Shown piece after piece: positions 28,600-37,218 of a DNA stretch of 64,000 nucleotides; position 1 is the first letter of the stretch; every line of letters begins with the position of its first letter. Origin of the DNA: CADEEN01 sp963706685 (GTDB taxonomy: Bacteria > Pseudomonadota > Gammaproteobacteria > Burkholderiales > Burkholderiaceae_C); NCBI GenBank assembly GCA_963706685.1, contig CAVPMY010000003.1:62001-126000 (forward strand). Reading direction: 5' to 3'. Made by a program: the position numbers and the translations under genes. The notes beneath the pieces were generated by a model. The model was not told the origin of the DNA, searched no databases, and saw nothing but the letters and a program-made list of their open reading frames with translations.

Positions 28600-29457
28600 A
28601 TGCAACCCGCGCCATCGTTCGCCCGTGCCAGCGCCTGGATGGCGGGCTGGTTGACGCTGATGGTGGTGATCGCGGTGGCAGGGCGTGAGGCCACGCGCGA
28701 GTTGGCCGTGTTCCAGGTCATGGCCTTGCGCTCGCTGATCGGACTGGTGATGCTGGCGCCGCTGGTGCACGCCGCCGGCGGCCTGCCGGCGCTCATGACC
28801 GCCCGCATGCCCCACCACGTGGCGCGCAACGTGGTCCACTACGCGGCGCAGTACGGCTGGTTCGTCGCCCTCGGCCTGATACCGCTGGCGCAGGTGGTGT
28901 CCATCGAATTCACGATGCCGCTGTGGACGGCGCTGCTGGCCGCGGCATTTCTCGGCGAGCGGCTGACGCGCTGGAAGCTCCTCGCCGTCGCGCTCGGCCT
29001 GGTCGGCGTGACGATGATCGTGCGGCCCACGGGCACAGGCTTGAACGCCGGCCATGCGATCGCGCTGGCGGCCGCTGTCGGTTTCGCGGCGTCGGTGACG
29101 CTGACCAAGTCACTGACGCGCAGCGACAGCGCGTTGGTGATCATCTTCTGGATGCTGGTCGTGCAATCGGTGATCGGCATCGTTCCGGCACTGCTGACCT
29201 GGCGCACGCCCGCTGCGACGCAGTGGGGCTGGATCGTCGTGGTGGCGTTCTGCGGCACCTTCTCGCACTACTGCATGGCGCGCGCGTTGCGGCACGCCGA
29301 CGCGACCGTGGTCGTGCCGATGGATTTTCTGCGCGTGCCGGTGACGGCAGCGGCCGGCTGGGCGCTCTACGCCGAGCGCTTTGACCTGCTGAGCGTGGCC
29401 GGTGCGGCGCTGATTCTCGGCGCCAACCTGCTGAACCTGCGCCGCCGGCCGGCGTAG
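28600..29457 (+). CDS. EamA/DMT-family exporter
   Basis: The 285-residue protein has about ten hydrophobic segments arranged as two EamA repeats. 'AVFQVMALRSLIGLVMLAPL' and 'YGWFVALGLIPLAQVVSIEF' lie in the first half and 'FCGTFSHYCMARALRHADAT' in the second. DMT transporters of this kind export metabolites or drugs; the substrate cannot be told. The ATG at 28600 was chosen because an upstream open frame overlaps the divergent DUF429 gene. The methyltransferase gene starts 17 bases after its stop. Confidence 0.85.
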   Translation: MQPAPSFARASAWMAGWLTLMVVIAVAGREATRELAVFQVMALRSLIGLVMLAPLVHAAGGLPALMTARMPHHVARNVVHYAAQYGWFVALGLIPLAQVVSIEFTMPLWTALLAAAFLGERLTRWKLLAVALGLVGVTMIVRPTGTGLNAGHAIALAAAVGFAASVTLTKSLTRSDSALVIIFWMLVVQSVIGIVPALLTWRTPAATQWGWIVVVAFCGTFSHYCMARALRHADATVVVPMDFLRVPVTAAAGWALYAERFDLLSVAGAALILGANLLNLRRRPA

Positions 29458-29474
29458 CCCAGCCACAATGCCGC

Positions 29475-30086
29475 ATGCCCGGCCCCGATCGCGATTTCTG
29501 GCAACGCCGCTTCGAGCAGCGGCAAACACCCTGGGACCGCGCCGAGCCCGGCCCACAGATCGCGGCCTGGGTCGCTGATGGCACGCTGCTCGCCGGCCTG
29601 CGCATCGCCGTGCCGGGATGCGGCAGCGGGCACGACGTGCTGGCGCTGGCCGCGGCCGGCTGCGATGTCAGCGCGATCGACTATGCCGACGCCGCTGTCG
29701 CCTTGACACGCGCGCTCCTGGCGAGTCACGGCCTGCAAGCTCGTCTGGCACAAGCCGACGTCCTGACGTGGCAGCCCGACGCGCCGCTCGATGCGGTCTA
29801 TGAACAAACCTGCTGGTGTGCATTGCACCCGGATCATTGGGCGGCGTATGCCGCGCAACTGCAGGCCTGGCTTCGCCCCGGCGGCCTGCTGCTGTTGTTG
29901 GCGATGCAATGCCGCCGCAACGGCGCTGCGGAGGGCCGCATCGAGGGCCCGCCGTATCACATGGACATCAACGCCGTGCGCGCGCTGTTGCCCGAGACGC
30001 AGTGGACGTGGCCTGTGCCGCCCTACCCGGCCGTGCCGCACCCGGTGGGATGGACCGAGCTGGCCGTGGTGTTGACGCGGCGCTAG
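29475..30086 (+). CDS. SAM-dependent methyltransferase, thiopurine methyltransferase-like (TPMT)
   Basis: The 203-residue protein opens with 'DRDFWQRRFEQRQTPWDRAE', the TPMT-family N-terminus. The SAM site is 'IAVPGCGSGHDVLALAAAG' with 'VSAIDYADAAVALTRAL'; 'YEQTCWCALHPD' and 'WLRPGGLLLLL' follow. Bacterial TPMT-like enzymes methylate thiols, selenium or tellurium compounds, or thiocyanate; the actual substrate is unknown. Its last codon overlaps the end of the convergent membrane hydrolase gene by four bases. Confidence 0.85.
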   Translation: MPGPDRDFWQRRFEQRQTPWDRAEPGPQIAAWVADGTLLAGLRIAVPGCGSGHDVLALAAAGCDVSAIDYADAAVALTRALLASHGLQARLAQADVLTWQPDAPLDAVYEQTCWCALHPDHWAAYAAQLQAWLRPGGLLLLLAMQCRRNGAAEGRIEGPPYHMDINAVRALLPETQWTWPVPPYPAVPHPVGWTELAVVLTRR

Positions 30087-31081
30087 CGCGGCGGCGGCTG
30101 TGCATCGCCGCCGATGCGGCGCCACAGCCAGGGCAGGAACCGGTCGAGATCGGGCCGCGTGCCGACTTGTTCCGGCGTGGCCAGCGCGGCGATCGGGCTC
30201 GCCTGTGCGGCAATCGCGAAGGTGAAGGTGTAGGCCGGTTCCTGGCCCATGCGCAGGTCGCTGATCAAGACGCGCGAGCCTTGCTGACGCAGCGCGTAAA
30301 AGCCGTGGCTGAAGCGGCTGATGCGCTGGAACCCTTCGATGTCGCGAACCTGGGCTTCGATCGAAGCGCCGCGGTCGAAGCGGTCGAAGGCGACCGAGCG
30401 CTGCGCGTCGAGCAGCGAGTAGAAGCCTTCGAGGTAGTGCTCGCGCTGCATCACGACGACGCGCCAGGCCAGCGTATTGAAAGCCGTCGGCGTGACCAGC
30501 ACGCGCTCGGCAGCGATGCCTTGCGCTGCCAGCGAGCTGCGCGCGACGGCCTCGACATGCTGCTGCGCGCCGAATCCCCACGCCAAATAGGCCGTGCTCA
30601 ACGCCAGGCCCAATGTGTTGGTGCGCAGGCGTTTGGACAGCAGCGCGACGCCGGTACCGGCGAGCAGCGGCAGCGTGAACAACGGGTCGATGATGAAGAC
30701 GCTGCCGACGCCGAACGGATGGTTCGAAAACGGCAGCGCGAGCTGCGTGCCGTAGACCGTCATCGCGTCGAGCAGCGGGTGCGTGACGAGCGTCAGCCAC
30801 ATCGCCAGCCACCAGCGTTTCCACAGCGGCCACTCGCCGCTCGCGCGCGCCACGAGCAGCGAAAACGGCAGCGAAAACAGCGTCAGCCAGAACAGCGAAT
30901 GCGTCTCGGCACGGTGCAACACCATGTTGGCGATGGCGTCGCCATGGTCGATGAAGACATCGAGATCGGGCAGCGTGCCGGCCACTGCGCCCCAGGCCGC
31001 AGCCTTCCACAGCGCCGTGCGCCGGCCCATGACGGCCACGCTGACGGCGGCACCGAGGGCGATCTGGGAGACTGAATCCAT
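30083..31081 (-). CDS. YdjM/DUF457-type membrane metal-dependent hydrolase
   Basis: The 332-residue protein starts with 'QIALGAAVSVAVMGRR' and has 'GTLPDLDVFIDHGD', 'HRAETHSLFWLTLFSLPF' and 'VTHPLLDAMTVYGTQ', the His/Asp motifs of the YdjM (LexA-regulated, CF1746) family. Four or five membrane segments are in the first 190 residues; the C-terminal 140 residues are soluble. The reaction is not known. The start at 31081 gives the family N-terminus; an in-frame ATG 8 codons upstream is possible. The EamA gene just upstream ends 23 bases away, so they may be cotranscribed. Confidence 0.82.
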   Translation of the reverse strand: MDSVSQIALGAAVSVAVMGRRTALWKAAAWGAVAGTLPDLDVFIDHGDAIANMVLHRAETHSLFWLTLFSLPFSLLVARASGEWPLWKRWWLAMWLTLVTHPLLDAMTVYGTQLALPFSNHPFGVGSVFIIDPLFTLPLLAGTGVALLSKRLRTNTLGLALSTAYLAWGFGAQQHVEAVARSSLAAQGIAAERVLVTPTAFNTLAWRVVVMQREHYLEGFYSLLDAQRSVAFDRFDRGASIEAQVRDIEGFQRISRFSHGFYALRQQGSRVLISDLRMGQEPAYTFTFAIAAQASPIAALATPEQVGTRPDLDRFLPWLWRRIGGDAQPPPR

Positions 31082-31104
31082 TCGGCGATTGTCGTGCCAC
31101 GGCA

Positions 31105-31983
31105 TCAGGCGCTGGCCAGCGCAATCACCCCCAAAGCGATGAAGGCCGCACCGGCCAGACGCAGCGCGCGGTCGCCCTCGCCGAGCAAGCGGCCGCCGAT
31201 CAGCGCGGCGAACAACATCGAGACCTCGCGCGCCGGCGCCACGTGCGACAGCGGTGCCATCGTCACGGCGTAAAGCACGAGGATGTAGGCCAGCGGCCCG
31301 AGCACGGCAACGACCAGGGCATGCTTCCATTGGGCACGCGAGGCATCGACAAAACCTTGCCAGTCGCGCACCGCCGTTGTGGCCAGGATCGGCACTCGCA
31401 GCAGGTTGCCGACATAGTCCACCAACACAGGACCGATCAACAGCACCTTGACCGCGTAGCCGTCGATGACGGTGTAGGCCGCGATCAGGGCGCCGGTCAG
31501 CGCGCCCCAACGGATGCCGGCGATCGCCTTGCGATGGCTTTCGTCGTCACCGCCGCGAAACAGGCGCGGCCCGCCGGCGATCAGGAACACGCCGCCGCAC
31601 GCCGCGACGATGCCGAGGCCACCGAGCAGCGTGATCCTTTCGCCGAGCACCAGCACCGCCCCCAGCGACGCCAGCAGCGGCCCGCTGCCGCGCGCCACCG
31701 GATAGACGACCGTCAGATCCGATTTTCGGTAGCCGGTGAGCAGCACGGTGAAGTACAGCACATGCACCAGCGCACTGGCCGACAGCACCGCCCACTCGGC
31801 AAGGCCCCAGTGCTGCCATTCGTCGATGCCGAACCACAGCGCCACCGGCGTCCACAACGCGACGGTGATGAGCACCGACAACAGCGCGAAGTGGTGGTTG
31901 CCGCCGGCCTTCTTGGCGACGATGTTCCAGATTGCATGCAGCAGCGCCGCAGTGAGGACGAGCGCAAGCGCAATGGGCGGCAT
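31105..31983 (-). CDS. EamA/DMT-family transporter
   Basis: The product has 292 residues and about ten transmembrane segments. The first repeat has 'LLHAIWNIVAKKAGG' and 'GYRKSDLTVVYPVARGSGPL', a strong EamA pattern. The second has 'LYAVTMAPLSHVAPAREVSM' and 'LRLAGAAFIALGVIALAS'. It is not closely similar to the EamA gene at 28600, so this is a separate subfamily. The substrate is unknown. The cytochrome c gene ends 21 bases upstream on the same strand. Confidence 0.85.
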   Translation of the reverse strand: MPPIALALVLTAALLHAIWNIVAKKAGGNHHFALLSVLITVALWTPVALWFGIDEWQHWGLAEWAVLSASALVHVLYFTVLLTGYRKSDLTVVYPVARGSGPLLASLGAVLVLGERITLLGGLGIVAACGGVFLIAGGPRLFRGGDDESHRKAIAGIRWGALTGALIAAYTVIDGYAVKVLLIGPVLVDYVGNLLRVPILATTAVRDWQGFVDASRAQWKHALVVAVLGPLAYILVLYAVTMAPLSHVAPAREVSMLFAALIGGRLLGEGDRALRLAGAAFIALGVIALASA

Positions 31984-32004
31984 GCGCCCATTGTCGCGGC
32001 GTCG

Positions 32005-32331
32005 TCACGGTGCCTTGACTTCGATCTTGATCGACGAATACCACCCCGCAAGCGTGTCGATGTCCGCATCACTCAACGGCTTGGCGACGACGTTCATCAC
32101 CTCATGCGAGCGCTTGCCGTTGCGATAGGCCTTCATCTGCTCGGTGATGTAGATCGCCGGCTGGCCGGCGAGGTGCGGCGCGTTGGGCAGCGTGGAAATG
32201 CCGTTGGCGCCGTGGCAGGTGCTGCACGCCTGCGCTGCAGCCGGCGCCTTGCTCTGCGCCCAGGCGAGCGACGGCAGCACAGAAAAAGCCGCCGCGGCGC
32301 AAGCCGCGGCGGCCATCACACAAGACATCAT
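32005..32331 (-). CDS. Small periplasmic class I cytochrome c
   Basis: The 108-residue product has a signal peptide of Ala-rich sequence ending at 'SLAWAQS', then 'QACSTCHGANGISTLPNAPH' with the CxxCH haem site. 'PHLAGQPAIYITEQMKAYRN' follows, and 'DIDTLAGWYSSI' closes the fold. A Met near 'HEVMNVV' is a candidate axial ligand. It lies 11 bases after the PQQ-type dehydrogenase gene and would be the natural electron acceptor. The DNA coding for the signal peptide forms a strong terminator-like hairpin (annotated separately), so expression relative to the dehydrogenase may be attenuated. Confidence 0.88.
   Translation of the reverse strand: MMSCVMAAAACAAAAFSVLPSLAWAQSKAPAAAQACSTCHGANGISTLPNAPHLAGQPAIYITEQMKAYRNGKRSHEVMNVVAKPLSDADIDTLAGWYSSIKIEVKAP
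32283..32313 (-). terminator. Intrinsic terminator-like hairpin inside the cytochrome signal-peptide codons
   Basis: Read on the minus strand, a perfect 11-base-pair GC stem (GCCGCCGCGGC with GCCGCGGCGGC) closes a TTGC loop and is followed directly by TTTTT. This is the textbook shape of an intrinsic terminator. It lies just downstream of the dehydrogenase gene but within the first codons of the cytochrome gene (coding for AAAACAAAAF). It may reduce read-through into the cytochrome or act only as coding DNA for an Ala-rich signal peptide. Confidence 0.5.
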
Positions 32332-32342
32332 CCTCACCGCCC

Positions 32343-33624
32343 TCACGGCGCCTTGTAGCTGATGCGGTAGATCGCGCCGGCGTAGTCGTCCGACACCAGC
32401 AGCGAGCCATCCTTCCACACCGCCACATCGACCGGCCGGCCGCGGTAGCTGCCGGTCTCGCTGTCGAGGAAACCTTCGGCGAACACCGTGCTCTTGTCGG
32501 CGGTGCCATCGGGCTTGAGCGACACGAAGTTGACCAGGCCGCCGCTGGCCTTGGTGCGGTTCCACGAGCCGTGCGCGGCGACGAAGATGCCGCCCTGGTA
32601 CGTCGCCGGGAACTGCTTGCCGGTGTAGAAGGTCATGCCGAGTTGCGCCTGGTGCGCAGGGAACTCGATCTGCGGCGCGATCGCATTGGCCGGTGGCGCC
32701 ATGTCCTTCAGGTCAGGCGCTGCGCCCGTGCCGGCGACCTTGAACTTGCCGTTCCAATACGGGAAGCCGAAATGCTCGCCGGCCTTGGTGATGCGGTTCA
32801 ACTCGCCCGGCGGCACGTCGTCGCCCAGGCCATCGACCTGGTTGTCGGTGGTCCAGAGCATGCCGTCCTTGGGATTGAAGTCCGAGCCAACCGGGTTGCG
32901 CATGCCGCGCGCATAGACCTCGCGCTTGCTGCCGTCGAAGGCATTCATGCGGATCACGCCGCCGATGCCTAGCTGGTTGTACAGATCGATCTTCTCCTTG
33001 GCCTGCACATTGAACGGCTGGCCGACGTTGACGTAGAGCATGCCGTCCGGGCCGACCTTGCAGACACGGGCACCGTGGTTGAAGCTTTCTTCTTCCGGCG
33101 GGATCAGCTTGCCCTGCGGCGCGACCTCGATCACGGCCACGTCCGGGCCTTCATAGAAGAACTCGGCGGCCGGAAAATTGAGCACGCGGTTGTGCTCGAC
33201 GACGATCAGGAAACCGTCCTTGGTCCAGCACACGCCGTTGGGGACCTTGAAGTTGAGGCCGGGGGCAAACGACTTCACCTCGTCGGCCACGCCATCGGAA
33301 TTGCGGTCGGTAACCGCCCACAGCGTGGTCTTGCGCGTGCCGACAAACAGCATGTTGGTCGACGGCGCCGACCGCCATGTGGCGCGCATCGGGCACGATG
33401 GCGAACAACTCGATCTTGAAGCCATCGGGCATCTTGACGCGCTTCAGGTTCGCGCGAATCGCCTCGGCATTGGCGCCGCCTTGCGGCACCACCGGGATGT
33501 TCAGATCGGTGGTCGCGATGCGGAACTGTTTCATCTTTTCGAGCGTTTGCTGAGCCAACGCCGACGTGCCGGCCAGGCAAAGCGCGGCCGCGGCGGTGAT
33601 GGCGCACAGGGAGAACGTCTTCAT
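32343..33624 (-). CDS. PQQ-dependent sugar dehydrogenase-like beta-propeller protein (frameshifted)
   Basis: A signal peptide ('SLCAITAAAALCLAGTSALA') precedes 'RVKMPDGFKIELFAIVPDAR' and a six-bladed propeller: 'DGFLIVVEHNRVL', 'HGARVCKVGPDGMLYVNVGQ', 'YARGMRNPVGSDFNPKDG', 'WTTDNQVDGLGDDVPPGELN' and 'AAHGSWNRTKASG'. This is the glucose/sorbosone dehydrogenase family, periplasmic and quinone-dependent in characterised members. The frame shifts near 33365, between 'ARHMAVGA' and 'STNMLFVGTRKTTLW'. Start ATG 33624 has AAGGAG upstream. The neighbouring small cytochrome c is a likely electron partner. The substrate is not determinable. Confidence 0.82.
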
Positions 33625-33781
33625 GCATGGCTCCTTGAGTTTTGGCAGGGGCGAACCAGTCGGATCGCCGACGCACAATGTAGGGCGATGCTCGACGCCT
33701 GTGTATGTAGCCCGATGCGCAGTGGGGTAGATGCGGATGCGAAAGCCGTCGAGCGCACGCTGCCCCCTCGTGGAATCCCGA

Positions 33782-34832
33782 ATGAACCCGATCCTGGTTG
33801 AAGCATGGCGCGGCAATGCCGTCGAATCGTTCCATCGTGGCGCATTCACGGTCGTTGATGCGGCGGGCACCGTCGTCGCTTCGCGCGGTGACACACTGCG
33901 CCCGACTCTTTCCGCGTTCGGCGATCAAGATCCTTCAGGCCTTGCCGCTGGTCGAAAGCGGCGCCGCAGATCGCTTCGGACTCACGGCGGCCGAGTTGGC
34001 GCTGGCCTGCGCATCGCACGGCGGCGAGCCCGAACACGCGCACACGGCGGCCTCGATGTTGTCCAAGGCCGGCATGGACGACAGCGTGCTCGAGTGCGGA
34101 TCGCACTGGCCGTACCACGAACCGGCCAAGCTGGCATTGGCGGCCGCCGGCGTGCAGCCGAGCGCGCTGCACAACAACTGTTCGGGCAAACATGCCGGCT
34201 TCGTCTGCCTGGGTTGTGTGATGGCAGGCGAGCGTGAACACCGCAACTTCCTCGGCGGCTATGTGAAGCAGCAGCATGCCGTGATGCGCGAAGTCAGCGC
34301 GGCCGTGGCCAGCGCCACGGGCTTCGACCTGGCCACGGCGCCGGTGGGCACCGACGGCTGCTCGATCCCGTCGCATGCCATCCCGCTGCACAACCTGGCC
34401 CACGCCTTTGCCCGAGTCGCGACCGGCCACGGCCTCTCCCCGGGCCGCGCTGCGGCCGCCCGGCGGCTGCGTGCCGCAGTGGCCAGCGCACCGAACATGG
34501 TGGCAGGCAGTGGCCGCCTCGACAGCCGCGTCATGGCCTTGTTCGGCCAGCGTGTGTGCTGCAAGGTCGGCGCCGAGGGCGTGTATTGCGCCGCCCTGCC
34601 CGACGCGGGCCTGGGCCTGGCCTTGAAGATGGACGACGGCAACAATGCGCGGGCCTGCGAGGTGGCCTTTGCGGCCCTGATCGAAGCGCTGCGCGTGGCC
34701 CGCAGCGACGCCGAACACGCACTGTTGGCCGAACTGTCGAACGTGAGCTTGCGCAACTGGCGTGGCATCGAGGTCGGGCGCCTGGCCGCGGGCCCTGAAT
34801 TGCGACGCACTTTGCGCCACGCTGGGGACTGA
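33782..34832 (+). CDS. Asparaginase (Asparaginase_II, PF06089 type; frameshifted)
   Basis: The N-terminal 'VEAWRGNAVESFHRGAFTVV' and 'GTVVASRGD' belong to the thermolabile/Rhizobium-type asparaginase family, unrelated to AnsA/AnsB. The frame shifts near 33905; the second frame continues with 'FPRSAIKILQALPLVESGAA', 'LALACASHGGEPEHA', 'LHNNCSGKHAGFVCLG' and 'VGTDGCSIPSHAIPLHNLA'. The family's conserved 'CSGKH' and 'DGCS.P' motifs are both there. It would hydrolyse asparagine to aspartate and ammonia in the cytoplasm. It is divergent from the sugar dehydrogenase gene; the 157 bases between them hold no gene. Confidence 0.85.
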
Positions 34833-34957
34833 AAGCACGCTGCGGTGTGACACATTGCCGCCGCCTGGCGGCGCGGCGCGAACAAAATGTCGCCGTCATG
34901 TCAGCCAAGCGCCGTGTCCCAGCAAGAACTGCTTACGTCCCGCGTCAGTCAGGGTTG

Positions 34958-35332
34958 ATGGAGTTCGAGCAGGTTTCGATCGAAGCCGCGCGCCAAGCCC
35001 TCGATGAGATCGACGCGGCCATGGCCTCGCTGCTCAGTCCCGAATACTGGGCCAAGGTGCGGCGCAAGCCCCTGGCCACCGACCGCGCGCTCACTGGTCG
35101 CAGCATGAAATGGCTGGCCGAACTGCCCGAAGAGCTTCGGCCGGTGGTCACGATGCATCGCTACGCGCGCGTCATCAATTCGATCGTCGATGCCTGGGCC
35201 GACCCGCAACAGCGCGACGACGTGTTCGAGAACCTGCTCAATGACCGCCGCACGGGCCGGCGCGGTTTTCCGATCGATGTCGAACGCGAACTCTCGGCGC
35301 TGTGCCTGTTTGCGAGCATCCTGCCCCGATGA
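34958..35332 (+). CDS. Conserved hypothetical protein, family shared with the gene at 48654-49079
   Basis: I do not recognise a named family for this 124-residue soluble, mostly helical protein. It contains 'PLATDRALTGRSMKWLAELP', 'RYARVINSIVDAWADP' and 'NLLNDRRTGRRGFPIDVERE'. The product of 48654-49079 has the same motifs in the same order ('PSDRALTGTAMDW', 'FPRVANAIAESWED', 'MLNDYRGGRRGFPATVRAEL'), so the two are paralogues. The stop overlaps the ATG of the acetyltransferase gene (ATGA). A start 20 codons upstream (34898) is possible; I chose the one where similarity begins. Confidence 0.72.
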   Translation: MEFEQVSIEAARQALDEIDAAMASLLSPEYWAKVRRKPLATDRALTGRSMKWLAELPEELRPVVTMHRYARVINSIVDAWADPQQRDDVFENLLNDRRTGRRGFPIDVERELSALCLFASILPR

Positions 35333-35826
35333 CTGAATCCGATGTGATCGAGGAGATCACGGCTCCGCTGGTCATCGAGCCGGTCGATCCGATGGACCTG
35401 CAAGCCCTGGCCCTGCTGGCCGAAGCCGGCCGCGAAGCGCGCGCGCTCTACCCCGAACTCTTCGCGCCCGGCAGCCCGGCGCCGACCAACACGCCGCTCG
35501 GCGATCGCGAGGTCTATCTGCTGGCGTGGCGTGAAGGCGTGGCCGTCGGTTGCGGCGCATTGCGGCGACTCGACACCCAGCGCGGCGAATTGCGTCGCCT
35601 GTTCGTCACCCAGCAGGCGCGTCGCGACGGCATTGGCCGGTCGCTGCTGGCACGCCTGGAGGCCGACGCGCTGGCGCTCGGCTACCGACGGCTCCTGCTC
35701 GAAACCGGCACGCGCCAGAAAGCCGCGTCGGCGCTGTACCGCGCCGCCGGCTGGCGCCGCGTACCGCCGTATGGCAACTTCGTCGGTGACCCGACGAGCG
35801 TGTGCTTCGGCAAGACCTTGCGCTAA
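35329..35826 (+). CDS. GNAT-family N-acetyltransferase
   Basis: This 165-residue protein has the GNAT core: 'REGVAVGCGALRRLD', 'GELRRLFVTQQARRDGIGRS' (the acetyl-CoA-binding R/Q-x-x-G-x-G/A loop) and 'LALGYRRLLLETGTRQKAAS' with 'ALYRAAGWRRVPPYG'. The last part resembles the PapA/YjgM-like small-molecule acetyltransferases. The substrate is unknown. Translation is coupled to the preceding hypothetical gene by ATGA. A strong hairpin repeat follows its stop. Confidence 0.88.
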   Translation: MTESDVIEEITAPLVIEPVDPMDLQALALLAEAGREARALYPELFAPGSPAPTNTPLGDREVYLLAWREGVAVGCGALRRLDTQRGELRRLFVTQQARRDGIGRSLLARLEADALALGYRRLLLETGTRQKAASALYRAAGWRRVPPYGNFVGDPTSVCFGKTLR

Positions 35827-35899
35827 ACGCAGCGACAACGACGACAGTCGGTTTTGCCACGCGAACGCCGCGGATCGGGCTTTGCCCGGCCGCTGGCGT

Positions 35900-35944
35900 T
35901 GCCCCCTTGAGGGGGAAGCGGCGCAGCCGCTTCGGGGGTGGGCC
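35900..35944. repeat. Intergenic hairpin repeat/bidirectional terminator
   Basis: Two nested GC hairpins lie between convergent genes: CCCCCTTGAGGGGG, and AAGCGGC with GCCGCTT, followed by CGGGGGTGGGCC. This composite is familiar from Burkholderiales intergenic regions, where it recurs many times per genome. Only one full copy is visible here. Its place between the acetyltransferase stop and the clsB stop suits a terminator for both directions. Confidence 0.6.
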
Positions 35945-37218
35945 TAATACCGCCCGCTGAGGCCGGCAACGCGCATCACCCAATGCGCAACCCAGGCGAC
36001 GAATCCGCGGCGCAGCGTGGCCGTCCAGCCGCGGGGCACCGGCGGCGCGGTGACCTCCCGGGAGGCTGCCAGCGCGCGTTCGATTGCGGCCGCCAGCGCC
36101 ACGCTGAAGTCGTCGTCGCGCACGACGACGTTGGCTTCCAGGTTCAACAGCAACGACAACGGGTCGATGTTGGAGCTGCCGACCGTGGCCCAGTCGTCAT
36201 CGACCAACGCCACCTTGGCGTGCAGGAACGCCGGCGTGTACTCGAAGATGCGCACGCCGTAAGTCAACAGTTCGTCGTACAGCACCTGCGCCGCGAGACC
36301 GGCGAAGCGGTAGTCGACCATGCCCTGCAGCAGCAGGCGCACGCGCACGCCACGCCGTGCGGCGCCGCGCAATGTGCGGCGGAAGATGCGGCCTGGATAG
36401 AAGTACGGGCAGACGATGTCGATGCGCTGGCGAGCCGTCTCCAGCGCCTGGACATAGCTGCGTTCGATGGCACGGCGCTGGCGCAGGTTGTCTCGCACGA
36501 CGAAGGCGACAGTGGCCGCTTGCGGTGCCTCGGCAGTGCCGGCGGTCGGTCGCGGCATGATGCGCAGCTGTTGCAGCAGGCTGCGTGCGCCAGCCAAGGG
36601 CTCGGCGCTGCGCGCCAGCGACAGCAACTCTTCGCGCCACTCGTGACCGAATGCAGCACGTGTCCACATCGCGCGCGCGGTCTGGGCCACCGGCTGCACC
36701 ACCGGACCGTGCAGCGACACCGCAAAGTCCAGTCGCGGCATCGCCGTGGCGCCATGGTTGAGATCGATGCGGTCGTCGATGATGTTGATGCCGCCGACAA
36801 AGCCCCTCTCGTCGTCGACGGCGAGCAGCTTCTGATGCAGGCGGCGCAACTGGCCGGGTTGCAGGTAGGCTGCCCAACGGTCCAGCGGCCGGAACACGGC
36901 CAACGACACGTCGCTGTCTTCAAACCATTGGCGCAAGGTCTGCAAGCTGGATTTGGAGCCGAAGCCATCGACGACGACGCGTACGCGCACGCCTCGAGCG
37001 GCAGCGGCGACCAGAGAATCGGCCATCGCGCGTGCGGCTCGGTCATGGAAAAAAATGTAGGTGGCCAGCCAAACCTCGTGCCGCGCCGCGGCGATGGCGG
37101 CATGCATGGCCGGAAAAAGCTCGTCGCCACCGCACAGCAGTTTGACGTCGTTGCCGCTGCTGAACATGTCCTCGGTCTCGGCAACCGCTGGCGAGCGCAG
37201 AGCCTTGTTCGTGGTCAT
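35944..37218 (-). CDS. clsB: Cardiolipin synthase ClsB-like phospholipase D family protein
   Basis: The 424-residue protein has two HKD motifs: 'HQKLLAVDDERGFVGGINI' near residue 130 and 'HAKVALVDDDWATVGSSNID' near residue 350. It also has 'LLCGGDELFPAMHAAI' and 'EVWLATYIFFHD' at the start. These identify the ClsB/YbhO type that makes cardiolipin from phosphatidylglycerol. No N-terminal membrane segments are seen, as is usual for ClsB. The start at 37218 overlaps the stop of the EEP gene (ATGA), and the pair matches the ybhO-ybhP arrangement in other bacteria. Confidence 0.88.
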   Translation of the reverse strand: MTTNKALRSPAVAETEDMFSSGNDVKLLCGGDELFPAMHAAIAAARHEVWLATYIFFHDRAARAMADSLVAAAARGVRVRVVVDGFGSKSSLQTLRQWFEDSDVSLAVFRPLDRWAAYLQPGQLRRLHQKLLAVDDERGFVGGINIIDDRIDLNHGATAMPRLDFAVSLHGPVVQPVAQTARAMWTRAAFGHEWREELLSLARSAEPLAGARSLLQQLRIMPRPTAGTAEAPQAATVAFVVRDNLRQRRAIERSYVQALETARQRIDIVCPYFYPGRIFRRTLRGAARRGVRVRLLLQGMVDYRFAGLAAQVLYDELLTYGVRIFEYTPAFLHAKVALVDDDWATVGSSNIDPLSLLLNLEANVVVRDDDFSVALAAAIERALAASREVTAPPVPRGWTATLRRGFVAWVAHWVMRVAGLSGRY

